From positions 1 to 43,995 of the forward strand of contig NZ_JADEXZ010000052.1 of NCBI RefSeq assembly GCF_015206815.1: a stretch of DNA of 43,995 nucleotides, given 5' to 3'. Shown one piece after another: positions 24,271-33,688 of this stretch. The notes under the pieces were generated by a model. The model was not told the origin of the DNA and did not search any database. It worked only from the letters and a program-made list of their open reading frames with translations. Every line of letters begins with the position of its first letter. Position 1 is the first letter of the stretch. The translations under genes and the position numbers were made by a program. Origin of the DNA: Fortiea sp. LEGE XX443 (GTDB lineage Bacteria > Cyanobacteriota > Cyanobacteriia > Cyanobacteriales > Nostocaceae).

Positions 24271-25014
24271 CTATCTATGTAGAGCATACTTAGGTTTAGC
24301 CAATAATTCTTTAAATGTATGTTGATTCGCAAATTGCATTAGTCCACCCATACATTCTGTGAAGCTATCAAAAACATAGTCAATCAACACTAATGCTTTG
24401 GCTTTTTGTTCTGCATCTAATTCAATATTGTAGAGAAAATTTTCAGTTTCCTCGTCTTCCATTCCAAGTTGAATATGCCCAGTTTCTACCTTCATGTGGT
24501 GTGTACCAAAATAGTAGTATTTTTTATTAGTTATTGCCCGTAATTCTTCACTGACTTGTGCCATTGCTTTCTGTGCTGGGCTTCCTGTTGCTTCAATTGC
24601 TTCAATAATAACTATTTTTAGTAATATGTCAGTTTCATAGCGACACATTGCTACTAAATTATTAGAAAGACGGCGAGTTTTAAGTGTTTTATCACTCCAC
24701 ATAAATTTTAGAAAATCACTAAATCGCATTACCTGATCAATCTCTAACGATTCTAAATCTTTAAGATACCATTTCCAGTGACTACCATCTTCAAGGGAGT
24801 GCTGGTTAATCATTTTTTGTAGAGGATGATCGCTAGACTCATCTTTGAGGATGTCATTATTCAAATCTTTAAAACTCATGGCAAAGTGAGCTAAACAGGG
24901 AACCCAAGCTAATCGCTGATGAGGGTCAATACTGTTATCTGTTAAGAATTGAAAAAAAGGTAATTGGGCAAATTTTTTTTCTTGCTGTTTAATATATTCT
25001 AGAACTTCTTTCAT
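24271..25014 (-). CDS. Heme-oxygenase-like helical protein, possible diiron oxidase
   Basis: 247 residues, all-helical in appearance, with no signal peptide. Residues Glu75 and His79 (LEDGSHWKW), Glu138/Glu141 (IIEAIEATG) and the triad His173-x3-Glu177-x2-His180 (THHMKVETGH) follow the ligand layout of heme-oxygenase-like diiron oxidases (SznF/UndA/CADD type). Glu replaces the usual Asp. It may also match the DUF3865/CADD-like proteins known from Nostoc. It could act on a small carboxylate or amino acid, but no substrate is implied by neighbours: it is convergent with the DUF1400 hydrolase (15 bases apart) and preceded by a gene-free 800 bases. Fold fairly likely, chemistry speculative. Confidence 0.7.
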   Translation of the reverse strand: MKEVLEYIKQQEKKFAQLPFFQFLTDNSIDPHQRLAWVPCLAHFAMSFKDLNNDILKDESSDHPLQKMINQHSLEDGSHWKWYLKDLESLEIDQVMRFSDFLKFMWSDKTLKTRRLSNNLVAMCRYETDILLKIVIIEAIEATGSPAQKAMAQVSEELRAITNKKYYYFGTHHMKVETGHIQLGMEDEETENFLYNIELDAEQKAKALVLIDYVFDSFTECMGGLMQFANQHTFKELLAKPKYALHR

Positions 25015-25814
25015 ATTCGACTCCTATTTTTTGCAATGAGTAATTTTGGCAGTGCTTGAGGCACAAAAATTTAGTTGAAACTTGGTTAATTTCAACAATA
25101 TTTACAACTCATCAATTATCTGTAGAGGTACAAAACTTTGTATCTCTGCGATATTTGTCGCGTTCCTATTTCAAACTGGAATTAGATATAGGAATCCATT
25201 CTGTTTTTGGAAAAAATCTACATACTTAAGCTGTCTTTGAGCTTTGAAATATGAATTTTGATGAATAATTTAGTAATCGTGAACAATCTATAGCCAATAT
25301 AAACAGTGACTTTGATAAATGGCAACACTTTTTTAGTAAATTCACGTATTTTTTACAAAGCATCATAGGGATTTACTTAAGTAATATCCACTGTCTACCT
25401 ACAACAATAATGTACTAAAAACATAAAAGAGGGGAAAATATTTCAACTCAGACTGCTGTAGGAGCCTATGTCTATAGGCTTGTACTCAGTAATTTTGCCA
25501 AAAATTATCTTAATTAAGTTGTAATTGACATCCTCATCAAGTCAAACAGAGAGATGTGTAGGAAGTTTAACATCAGATCAGTATGTATAAATTTTAATTC
25601 ACCATCTGAGTGGGCTTATCCGATTGTGTTTCTCCTGATGGCGTTACGCTTTTGCACTCAAAGCTTTTTGCTTTACTAAATGTAATCAATCTCATGATCA
25701 GTCTGCTCTAAAACAATGTAAGATTTCTACTTGAAATTCCCACAATGCAAACTAATCAACATATAAACCACAAGTTTAACTGTACTACTGAAAATTTTTA
25801 ATAAGTGCAAGGCT
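25015..25814. other. 800-base gene-free region
   Basis: No convincing frame on either strand. It is AT-rich, with one small perfect hairpin AGCCTA/TAGGCT (25463-25480). It separates the divergent heme-oxygenase-like gene (left, minus) and a 69-residue gene (right, plus), so it should hold promoters for both. Nothing like a tRNA, riboswitch or CRISPR is seen. Confidence 0.5.
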
Positions 25815-26024
25815 ATGATTTGTCAAGATTATGATTCAGTCTATGCTGTCGATGAACTGCTTAGAAAAATCAGAATTAAGGAAAGTCAATTAAAAATTGC
25901 CCAAGAATCTAATCTGCTTCATACATCTGAAGCGTTAAATAATCAAATATTAGATTTACGACGTAAGCTATCGGAGTCACAAGACACTGAAATGCAAGCG
26001 TTGATGAGTTTATTAGATGATTGA
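25815..26024 (+). CDS. Small helical hypothetical protein
   Basis: 69 residues, acidic, predicted as two helices forming a hairpin (DELLRKIRIKESQLKIAQES and ALNNQILDLRRKLSESQD). CAAGG lies about 7 bases before the ATG. No membrane segment and no recognised family. The helix-hairpin shape resembles small regulatory antagonists such as Spo0E-like phosphatases, but their SxELD motif is missing. It is convergent with ilvC. Confidence 0.5.
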   Translation: MICQDYDSVYAVDELLRKIRIKESQLKIAQESNLLHTSEALNNQILDLRRKLSESQDTEMQALMSLLDD

Positions 26025-26050
26025 AGTTGGCGAACTGCTGTAGTTATGCG

Positions 26051-26076
26051 TAAAGACGCAGTTAACCGCGTCTCTA
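26051..26076. repeat. Imperfect palindrome between convergent genes
   Basis: TAAAGACGCAGTT pairs with AACCGCGTCTCTA with two G:T-compatible mismatches. It lies between the 69-residue gene and the ilvC stop, and may act as a terminator. It is related to the 14121-14151 palindrome. Confidence 0.5.
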
Positions 26077-26104
26077 GCATGAAAAATTTCAAGTTTGAAA
26101 TGAA

Positions 26105-27124
<1,020 letters not shown>

Positions 27125-27301
27125 TCATGATTATTTATAGGCAGGCTTTTGATCTTACCCCAAATTGTGTAACTACAGATAAGCCATAAAACATCAAATT
27201 TACTTACTTAGGCTGCTAATAGGGAAATGGACTTAATAAAGGTCAATCCTAGTCATGGCTCTGAAGTTATTTTGGTATTAACCAAGGTAAAAATTTTATG
27301 A

Positions 27302-27745
27302 TTATCGTGGTGATTTTCTAGTCGTGGCTGGAGTTATCTGCTGCCATATTCCTAGTCGTTTATTTTTAGCATTGGCTTGGGCGATTAAGTATTGAGTTTT
27401 AGTTTCTTCGCAATTGTCGATAGAATCTTGGTCAACAACAGCATTACCTTTTGCTACTAAGCGGAGATTAACGGACTGATTATCTACAAATATTTCGCCA
27501 ATGATGCGATCGCCTTCATTTTGTGTAACTCTTCTAATAACTACAGGACTACCCACTGGTAACACTTGTTTGAGTTCCTGCGTGGCTGCTAAACTATATG
27601 GTTTTTGTGTTGCATTCGGTAAATTAATACAAGTAAGTTTAACTGTCTGGATTTGTCCTGTATCCTCTTTAACGCGAATTATATTGCTATCCCCTATACC
27701 AACTACTGTAGCCAGAACTAAAAGTAGCTCAAATAAATTCATCAT
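27302..27745 (-). CDS. SNase-like (thermonuclease-fold) protein, probably inactive
   Basis: 147 residues with an N-terminal hydrophobic segment (FELLLVLATVVGIG) that may be a signal or the first strand. The pattern TVVGIGDSNIIRV...VKLTCINLP...SLAATQELKQVL...DRIIGEIFV...NLRLVAKGNAVV follows the staphylococcal-nuclease fold. In active members the VRLxGIDxPE loop holds the catalytic Arg, Asp and Glu; here it reads VKLTCINLPN, so Arg, Asp and Glu are replaced by Lys/Asn. The Arg of DRIIGE remains. It is probably a binding or structural protein rather than a nuclease. Two adjacent ATGs make the start uncertain by one residue. Confidence 0.75.
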   Translation of the reverse strand: MMNLFELLLVLATVVGIGDSNIIRVKEDTGQIQTVKLTCINLPNATQKPYSLAATQELKQVLPVGSPVVIRRVTQNEGDRIIGEIFVDNQSVNLRLVAKGNAVVDQDSIDNCEETKTQYLIAQANAKNKRLGIWQQITPATTRKSPR

Positions 27746-27822
27746 TTTTAACTGAGTATTTTTTTACACTGTAACTTTGAGTCTATTTCAGTAATCTGGT
27801 AATTCCTGTGATTTATCTCACA

Positions 27823-27926
27823 TAAGTAATCAGACAGAATTAATTACACAAATTTTTGACTGTAACCTGTAACCTTTAACCTGTCACCTATCTCCACCCA
27901 TGAATTTTATTGTGTCCGACTACTTA
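27823..27926. mobile_element. MITE-like dispersed repeat, copy B1 (104 bp)
   Basis: Starts TAAGTAA and ends CTACTTA. Read on the minus strand it matches 41427-41561: TAAGTAGTCG(G/A)ACACAA, GGTGGAGATAGGT, ACAGTCAAAAATTTGTGTAA and ATTCTGT...ATTACTTA. The other copy carries an extra GC-rich block in the middle. It lies between the SNase-like and DUF4349 genes and is non-coding. Confidence 0.78.
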
Positions 27927-28028
27927 TACAGGTTCAGCAAAATACTTGTTACATAAATTGCAACAACCTCATCTGGAAAATTTTCCTCGGTGATACTGAA
28001 ATTACTTTCATCTATCCGAGGTTAGATT

Positions 28029-28937
28029 ATGAATTTTTCTCTGCCGTTACCACGCAAATCTGCTTTACTTGTGAGTGCTTTACTGGGAGGCTTTGTTTTC
28101 ACCAGTTGTGCTTCTGCGCCGCAAAATTTCTCTGGCACATCATTACCGCCGAGTTTAGCCAACACCGAATTAGCCAGTCAACCAGCAGCCGACATTGCCA
28201 CCAATATCGGCCAAAAAGCGGCAGATGCACCAATACCGCGTGCGCGTCCCCAATTAATCAAAAAGGCAGTAATGAAGGTAATTGTGAACTCTGTAGATCA
28301 AAGCATTGATGCTGTCTCGCAAATTATTGAAAAACAGCAAGGTGACTTAATCGGATTAAACGAACGCCAACCAACTAAAGACAATTTACGCCACACTGCA
28401 TCCATACAGATGCGAGTTCCACAGAATTTGCTGGAACTGACATTAGCAGAATTGGCTAAATTAGGCACAATAGAAAATCGTAATATTACGGCAGAAGATG
28501 TAGGCGATCGCTTGGTGGATTTCCAAGCTAGATTAACTAATCTCCGCAAAACTGAAGCTAATTTACAAAAAATTCTAGATCGAGCTAGTTCAGTCCGCGA
28601 TGTGCTAAATGTTGCTCAAGAACTCGGTCAAGTCCGGCAATCCATAGAGCAAATTGACGCTCAACTCAAAAACTTACAAAATCAAGTAGCATACTCCACG
28701 ATTACCCTAAACCTGGAAGCCGCAGTATCTAGTACTAGTCCTCAACGTGCCACTGGTTCACAAATTCAGGAAACTTGGAACAAGTCCACCCAATCTTTAA
28801 GTGGATTTACTGTTGGTTTATTAAAGTTGGGTATATGGTTAATGGTTTACACGCCTTATCTGTTCATTTTAGGTGGAAGTGTCTACGGCTTTATCCGTTG
28901 GTGGCGCATCCATACACCACGAGAAACTAGAGAGTAG
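28029..28937 (+). CDS. DUF4349 lipoprotein
   Basis: 302 residues. A lipoprotein signal with lipobox FTSC (Cys27) is followed by a Pro/Ala-rich linker. The DUF4349 domain spans about 75-275: KKAVMKVIVNSVDQSIDAVSQIIEKQQGDL, VPQNLLELTLAELAKLG, a coiled coil (about 160-225) and QVAYSTITLNLE. A C-terminal membrane helix (about 262-290) precedes a basic tail. Such proteins are thought to be envelope proteins of unknown function. GAGG 7 bases before ATG 28029 supports the start. It is a single gene. Confidence 0.9.
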   Translation: MNFSLPLPRKSALLVSALLGGFVFTSCASAPQNFSGTSLPPSLANTELASQPAADIATNIGQKAADAPIPRARPQLIKKAVMKVIVNSVDQSIDAVSQIIEKQQGDLIGLNERQPTKDNLRHTASIQMRVPQNLLELTLAELAKLGTIENRNITAEDVGDRLVDFQARLTNLRKTEANLQKILDRASSVRDVLNVAQELGQVRQSIEQIDAQLKNLQNQVAYSTITLNLEAAVSSTSPQRATGSQIQETWNKSTQSLSGFTVGLLKLGIWLMVYTPYLFILGGSVYGFIRWWRIHTPRETRE

Positions 28938-29103
28938 AAGCAAATGACTCTTTAAAAGGATTCCACTCATTCAGCCGAATACATAAGAGCAAAAATCTGG
29001 TAGAGTAACTCGGAACGTAAGCTGAAAATCCGTTTCCGCAGATGCTATCTGGGCAATATGGTAATTTTCAGGTGTTTAGGCAACTACTAACTTGGGAAAA
29101 ACT

Positions 29104-29853
29104 ATGAAACCTTTTCTCTTTGTCACTGACTTGGATCACACCCTCGTAGGTAATGATCAAGCTTTAGTAGAACTAAGTAAAATACTGAGTCAACATCGTC
29201 AAGATTACGGCACGAAAATAGTTTACGCCACAGGGCGATCGCCTGTGCTTTACCGGGAATTGCAAGTTGAACAAAATCTGATAGAACCAGATGCGCTTGT
29301 CTGTTCTGTGGGTACAGAAATTTACCTCAATGGCAGTGATCATCCAGATACAGGCTGGTCAGATATCCTCGCGCCTGGGTGGAACCGCGAATTAGTATTT
29401 TCAGCAGCTAAGTCTTTTTCTGAGTTGACACCGCAACCAGATTCGGAACAACGCCCTTTTAAGGTGAGTTTTTTCGTCAAACAAGAATTAGCAGATAAAA
29501 TTTTACCAGAAATTGAGACAAAATTACAAAAATATGCTTTAAATATAAAGTTAATCTATAGCAGTGGTATTGACCTTGACATTGTACCGCTTTCCAGCGA
29601 TAAAGGTCAGGCAATGCAGTTTCTCCGTCAAAAATGGAAATTTGCAGCAGAACAAACAGTTGTCTGCGGTGATTCGGGTAATGATATTGCTTTATTCGCT
29701 GTAGGCAATGAACGGGGAATCATAGTCGGGAATGCCAGAGCAGAATTATTGCAATGGCATACTGAGTATCCTAATGACTATCGATACTTGGCACAAGGTT
29801 TTTGTGCTGGGGGAATTCTAGAAGGACTACATTATTTTGGTTTTTTAGAATGA
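29104..29853 (+). CDS. spp: Sucrose-phosphate phosphatase
   Basis: 249 residues from ATG 29104. HAD motifs are [11 protein letters not shown] (motif I), YATGRSP (motif II), [11 protein letters not shown] (motif III Lys) and [13 protein letters not shown] (motif IV). The pattern [10 protein letters not shown] and [11 protein letters not shown] is specific to SPP, which removes phosphate from sucrose 6-phosphate after sucrose-phosphate synthase. No SPS gene is in the window. A TTG at 29092 would add four residues. Its TGA overlaps the ruvA ATG (ATGA), so the two are probably co-translated. Good confidence. Confidence 0.93.
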   Translation: MKPFLFVTDLDHTLVGNDQALVELSKILSQHRQDYGTKIVYATGRSPVLYRELQVEQNLIEPDALVCSVGTEIYLNGSDHPDTGWSDILAPGWNRELVFSAAKSFSELTPQPDSEQRPFKVSFFVKQELADKILPEIETKLQKYALNIKLIYSSGIDLDIVPLSSDKGQAMQFLRQKWKFAAEQTVVCGDSGNDIALFAVGNERGIIVGNARAELLQWHTEYPNDYRYLAQGFCAGGILEGLHYFGFLE

Positions 29854-30485
29854 TTAGCTATCTCAAAGGCATTGTTGCTGGTATTCAGACAGTTGGTGGT
29901 AATCGCGTTATTTTGACTCTCGAAGTCAATAATATTGGGTATGATTTGCAAGTTCCTCAACGGTTGGCACAGCAGTTGCCAGAATCGGGAGGGGTGGCAC
30001 AAATTTTCACCCATTACCAAATTCGGGAAGAAGTGCCTTTACTCTATGGCTTTGCTTCGCCAGCAGAACGTGATTTATTTCGTCACTTGCTAACGGTGAG
30101 TGGTATTGGTGCAGCTTTAGCGATCGCTTTATTAGACACTTTGGAATTACCAGATTTAGTCCAAGCGATTATCGCCGGCAACACCCAAATCTTAATTCAA
30201 GCCCCTGGTGTGGGCAAAAAAACCGCAGAACGTATCTGTTTGGAATTGAAAAGCAAGTTAATTGAGTGGCGCAAATCGGCCGGATTCTTCGTCGCCACCG
30301 ATGGCCCAGCACCAGGGATTTTGGAAGAAGTGCAAATGACTTTGTTTGCGTTAGGTTACACAGCCCATGAAGTCAGTCACGCCTTACATGTCGTGAGTGA
30401 AGACATTGGACTGCCAAAAGATGCCTATGTGGAAGATTGGATTAAACAAGCGATCGCCCATCTCAGCAGCGAACAAGTTCAGTAG
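29850..30485 (+). CDS. ruvA: Holliday junction DNA helicase subunit RuvA
   Basis: 211 residues from ATG 29850 ([13 protein letters not shown]). RuvA binds the four-way junction and loads the RuvB motor for branch migration in recombination repair. The N-terminal OB domain (about 1-65), helix-hairpin-helix motifs ([16 protein letters not shown] and [15 protein letters not shown]) and a C-terminal RuvB-contact domain (about 155-205) are present. The start overlaps the spp stop by four bases, a coupling with no obvious functional link. ruvB is not nearby. Convergent with the HAD gene 13 bases downstream. Confidence 0.96.
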   Translation: MISYLKGIVAGIQTVGGNRVILTLEVNNIGYDLQVPQRLAQQLPESGGVAQIFTHYQIREEVPLLYGFASPAERDLFRHLLTVSGIGAALAIALLDTLELPDLVQAIIAGNTQILIQAPGVGKKTAERICLELKSKLIEWRKSAGFFVATDGPAPGILEEVQMTLFALGYTAHEVSHALHVVSEDIGLPKDAYVEDWIKQAIAHLSSEQVQ

Positions 30486-30498
30486 TGATTCTGTTGTC

Positions 30499-31179
30499 TC
30501 ACAATCTAATCGCACTCAAATCGGTTTCAGTCAAGGAATTTAAAAACGTCCACAACTGCAAATCGGTAAAATCGGGAATTGCCATAAATGCACCGATCGC
30601 TTGTAGAATTTCAGGATCGTGGGTGGAAGCGATGCCAATGGTACGAATACCAGCAGCAACAGCAGCACGAATGCCAGAGGGGGAATCTTCCAAGGCGATC
30701 GCATTCTCTGCGTTAATCTCCAATTTGTCTAAGGCAACTTGATAAGGTGCTGGGTCAGGTTTACCAGCGGTGCAATCCTCTGCCAAAATCACTGTATGGA
30801 AGGCTTCTTTAATGCCCAAAACCTCTAGCATAAATTCTGCATTTAACCTAGGGGCATTGGTTACTAATGCACGCTGTAATTGATGTGCCTCCGTCCACGC
30901 TATTAATTCAGCAAAGCCACTCAATGGTTGTAGGTGGGAAGCAAGTTGGCGAAAAAGCGCTTCTTTGTCGTCAGCAAATTTTTGCCCTTCTGCTGCTGAT
31001 AATTGTGGCAAGATATCTTTGACAATTTCCGGGTTCAAGCGACCGCTAATCCGAGATTTGTAAAATGTTTCATCAATCTCTAGGCTATAGCTAGACAACA
31101 TCTGTTGCCAAGCTTGGTAGTGAATCGGGTCAGTGTTGACAATAGTGCCGTCTAAGTCAAAGAGAATGGCAGCCAGCAT
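30499..31179 (-). CDS. HAD hydrolase, beta-phosphoglucomutase-like
   Basis: 226 residues, HAD subfamily IA with a helical C1 cap. Motif I is ILFDLDGTIVNTDP, motif II LVTNAPR, motif III Lys in AGKPDPAPY, and motif IV IALEDSPSGIRAAVAAG. The extra acidic residues and the PSGIRAA pattern match beta-phosphoglucomutase/phosphatase-like enzymes, whose substrates are sugar phosphates or phosphoglycolate. The ATG 31177-31179 gives MLAAILFDLDG. A sugar-phosphate role would suit the adjacent spp and nagB genes but is not proven. Confidence 0.88.
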   Translation of the reverse strand: MLAAILFDLDGTIVNTDPIHYQAWQQMLSSYSLEIDETFYKSRISGRLNPEIVKDILPQLSAAEGQKFADDKEALFRQLASHLQPLSGFAELIAWTEAHQLQRALVTNAPRLNAEFMLEVLGIKEAFHTVILAEDCTAGKPDPAPYQVALDKLEINAENAIALEDSPSGIRAAVAAGIRTIGIASTHDPEILQAIGAFMAIPDFTDLQLWTFLNSLTETDLSAIRL

Positions 31180-31395
31180 AATTCTTTAACTGTAAATAAT
31201 TATTAACTTTCTTTACACAGTTTACATTGTTTGATTCTCGTTAAGTGATTGTTATTGAGTGATTACGAGATCAGAACTCAAAATTGTTGGTGAAGTTTTA
31301 GAAATCTATACTGGACTAGTAGCAATTTGCAATTCGCAATTACGAAAGAAGTAGTTTGGGTAGAGTGATAGCAAAACCAACATCACCAGGACTTT

Positions 31396-31421
31396 GTTGG
31401 GTTTCCTTGCGTCAACCCAAC
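31396..31421. repeat. Hairpin repeat upstream of the nagB-like gene
   Basis: GTTGGGTT (31396-31403) pairs exactly with AACCCAAC (31414-31421). It ends 39 bases before the deaminase start. The wording GGGTTTCC...GTCAACCCAAC is typical of dispersed Nostoc repeats. It could affect expression of the gene as a leader hairpin. Confidence 0.5.
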
Positions 31422-31460
31422 CTACTAGCTACTAGCACTTCACACTTCATACTTCAAAAC

Positions 31461-32231
31461 ATGATCGCTGCTAACAATTTTTTTCGTGTTGATGATTTAT
31501 CAGTGCAGATTTACGACTCTGAAGCTGAAATGGCTATAGATGTTGCACAAATCGCACGCAAGTATTTAGAAGATATCCTGAAAAAACAGGATACAGCAGC
31601 CGTATTATTAGCAACAGGTAACTCTCAACTCAAATTTCTCGATGCGTTGATAGAGTTGGGTGGTGTAGATTGGTCAAGAATTACTTTGTTTCATTTAGAT
31701 GAATATTTAGGAATTACTGCCGACCATCCAGCCAGTTTCCGGCGTTATCTGCGGGAACGTGTAGAAAAGAAACTTTATCCGCAGCAATTTCATTATCTAG
31801 AAGGTGATACATTAGAGCCTGTAGCAGAATGCGATCGCTACACTCAACTGCTGCAAGCACAGCCAATTGATTTATGTTGTTTAGGTATTGGCGAAAACGG
31901 ACACTTGGCTTTTAATGATCCATCTGTCGCCAATTTTCAAGATCCTTATAGTGTAAAGTTGGTCAAATTAGATATCCTAAATCGCCAGCAACAAGTAAAT
32001 ACTGGTCATTTTCCCAATATTGACAGTGTACCGCAGTACGCTTTTACTGTTACTCTCCCTTTAATTTGTTCGACCAAAAAAATCATCTGCCTAGCACCAG
32101 AAACACGTAAAGCCCAGGTAATTAAACAGATGCTACAACAGACTATTACTACCGATTGTCCTGCTTCTATCCTACGCCATCAACCACAAGCCACGTTATT
32201 TTTAGATGTTAATTCTGCTAGTTTGCTGTAG
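31461..32231 (+). CDS. nagB: Glucosamine-6-phosphate deaminase-like protein
   Basis: 256 residues from ATG 31461. Isomerises and deaminates glucosamine 6-phosphate to fructose 6-phosphate and ammonia. Motifs: VLLATGNSQLKFLDAL (phosphate loop, usually TGSTP), FHLDEYLG with the catalytic Asp, GIGENGHLAFNDP with the catalytic His, and VTLPLICSTKKIICLAP. Length and order fit NagB/6-phosphogluconolactonase-type sugar isomerases; the LDEY and GENGHLAFNDP motifs favour NagB. A TTG at 31356 would add 35 residues encoded by repeat sequence and is rejected. No nagA is nearby. Confidence 0.9.
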   Translation: MIAANNFFRVDDLSVQIYDSEAEMAIDVAQIARKYLEDILKKQDTAAVLLATGNSQLKFLDALIELGGVDWSRITLFHLDEYLGITADHPASFRRYLRERVEKKLYPQQFHYLEGDTLEPVAECDRYTQLLQAQPIDLCCLGIGENGHLAFNDPSVANFQDPYSVKLVKLDILNRQQQVNTGHFPNIDSVPQYAFTVTLPLICSTKKIICLAPETRKAQVIKQMLQQTITTDCPASILRHQPQATLFLDVNSASLL

Positions 32232-32294
32232 AAAAAAGCTAGAAGTCATAGCCTACAAAAAAGGTATGAAAGTCTTTTCATTTCTACACTCTGC

Positions 32295-32495
32295 CTATTC
32301 CCTATTCCCTAACTTAATCCTAGACAAACAAGCCTCAAGATAAGGACAGTCTTCACATTTAAGTTCTTTCCCTGGATTAGCACATCCACAGGGAGGAGAA
32401 ATGAAGCATTCGCTTAGTTTTTTAGGTGTTGAATAATTTTGAAATATTATCTCCGAAGCTGCTTCTTGTAGGCAGAAAATAACATCTTGCACCAT
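32295..32495 (-). CDS. Small Cys-rich hypothetical protein
   Basis: 66 residues from ATG 32493-32495 (MVQDVIFCLQEAASEII). The C-terminal half has PCGCANPGKELKCEDCPYLEACLSR, with six Cys residues in CxC, CxxC and C-terminal positions that suggest a zinc- or iron-sulfur-binding knuckle. A TTG at 32543 would add 16 residues. AAGG lies about 9 bases upstream of the ATG. Its 3' end runs into a short CTATTCC repeat. No recognised family. Confidence 0.55.
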   Translation of the reverse strand: MVQDVIFCLQEAASEIIFQNYSTPKKLSECFISPPCGCANPGKELKCEDCPYLEACLSRIKLGNRE

Positions 32496-32571
32496 AAGAT
32501 TTAACCTTGGTCTATTTAGGCAAACTAACACAATAAATTGCAATGTGATTTTTCACATGTCAGTGGAAGTT

Positions 32572-32772
32572 TTATGCTACAGACCATCTTACCCATGCTG
32601 AGACTTGATCTTCGTAGACAAACTCTCTCCTGTGAGAATTAGCAGTCTCAGCTACTAGTACTTTCAGAGTTACGGTCTGTATATTATGATTAATAATTTC
32701 ATGCCCGTAACCAATAACTTTTCCTAGATGACCTGTTTGTTGATTTAGCACATAATCACCAATGGTGAACAT
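32572..32772 (-). CDS. Small conserved cyanobacterial protein
   Basis: 66 residues, MFTIGDYVLNQQTGHLGKVIGYGHEI at the N-terminus (split here: MFTIGDYVLNQQTGHLGK). It looks like a small SH3-like beta barrel (xGDxVxNxxTGxxGKVIGYG) ending VYEDQVSAWVRW. Such proteins are common in cyanobacteria with no known role; a nucleic-acid or protein-binding adaptor is plausible. It lies 76 bases before the Cys-rich gene on the same strand. Confidence 0.65.
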   Translation of the reverse strand: MFTIGDYVLNQQTGHLGKVIGYGHEIINHNIQTVTLKVLVAETANSHRREFVYEDQVSAWVRWSVA

Positions 32773-32984
32773 AATGGCACTTCAACGTTTGTAAATACAT
32801 GATTTTTTATAAATTCTCTGTAAAGAGACAAATAAAAGCCTCATCCCCACAGCATGATTTAATTTATGCTTAGGAAGTATCTTATATTTATTTAGTTTCT
32901 TACTATAGATAGATGTCAGAATCCAAAAATTAAAATTGGCAATATATAAATTCTTAATAAGTCATCGACTACTTAACAGTTAGT

Positions 32985-33027
32985 AAAACCCGATTTTTTG
33001 GCTCGATTATTGCCAAAATCGGGTTTT
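32985..33027. terminator. Strong hairpin downstream of the 33055 gene
   Basis: AAAACCCGATTTTTTGGC and GCCAAAATCGGGTTTT pair over 16 bp with a 2-base bulge around a 9-nt loop. It starts 27 bases past the stop of the minus-strand gene at 33055 and has T-rich arms on both strands, so it is probably bidirectional. The remainder of the 282-base gap shows nothing recognisable. Confidence 0.75.
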
Positions 33028-33054
33028 GTGTGCCTCCGTCTTAAAGATTCGACT

Positions 33055-33378
33055 TCATTTATTAAACGCTAATTCTTTTTTCTGTTTCATAATGTTTAAA
33101 TACTCATTGCGAGTTCCATCTACACGGTAGTGATCGCAGATGCGGCAGAGTTTGAGGACATCCAATCGACTAAAGACTTTTTGACGTTCAATTCCGTTAT
33201 CGTTTCTCCAACGCCAAAAAGTGGTACGGTCAATACGGCGATCGCTCTCAGGCCATCTTCTGCGAGATAAAAAATCTACCAATTCTTCTTCGTAAAATAA
33301 GTAGCCTTTTGGTAATTTCAGAAGTTCTTCTCTTAAATCATTTAGCGGGATGAGTGGATCTAGTTCAGATAGTCTCAT
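33055..33378 (-). CDS. Putative DNA-binding protein of unknown family
   Basis: 107 residues, basic. The centre RRWPESDRRIDRTTFWRWRNDNGIERQ looks like a MerR/excisionase-type winged helix (split: DRRIDRTTFWRWRNDNG), with ELVDFLSRR before it and FSRLDVLKLCRICDHYRV after it. There is a basic C-terminal tail. AAGGG 8 bases upstream of ATG 33376-33378 supports the start. Possible roles are transcription regulation or site-directed DNA handling. It is a single gene. Moderate confidence that it binds DNA. Confidence 0.6.
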   Translation of the reverse strand: MRLSELDPLIPLNDLREELLKLPKGYLFYEEELVDFLSRRRWPESDRRIDRTTFWRWRNDNGIERQKVFSRLDVLKLCRICDHYRVDGTRNEYLNIMKQKKELAFNK

Positions 33379-33688
33379 GCCAGCAAGCCCTTATAGTTTC
33401 GTGTACGTCCAATTAAACAGAACGCTACATGCTGCAACACGGTTTTATCACTTTCAGATAAATTTTAATACTGTAAAGTTAAGGCTTAATGAAGTAATGA
33501 GGTAGTAGGGTGAACTTATATATTTATTCTCCCTACCACTCTCTTTACCAGCTTTTCTCAACAAACAGTATAAATTTACATGATTTAATCAAACACGATA
33601 AACTGATTGATAGTCAATTGCAATCCATATGCAACAGACTTCGTATCAGCTCAAAAATTAGCAATTTTTGCATGGGCGATCGCAAAGC
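33379..33688. other. 310-base gap, no gene supported
   Basis: AT-rich. A plus-strand frame at 33510-33761 exists but has a poor start, runs into the opposite gene and looks like no protein. Probably holds the promoter of the 33378 gene (leftward) and the terminator of the His-rich lipoprotein gene. Confidence 0.4.
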
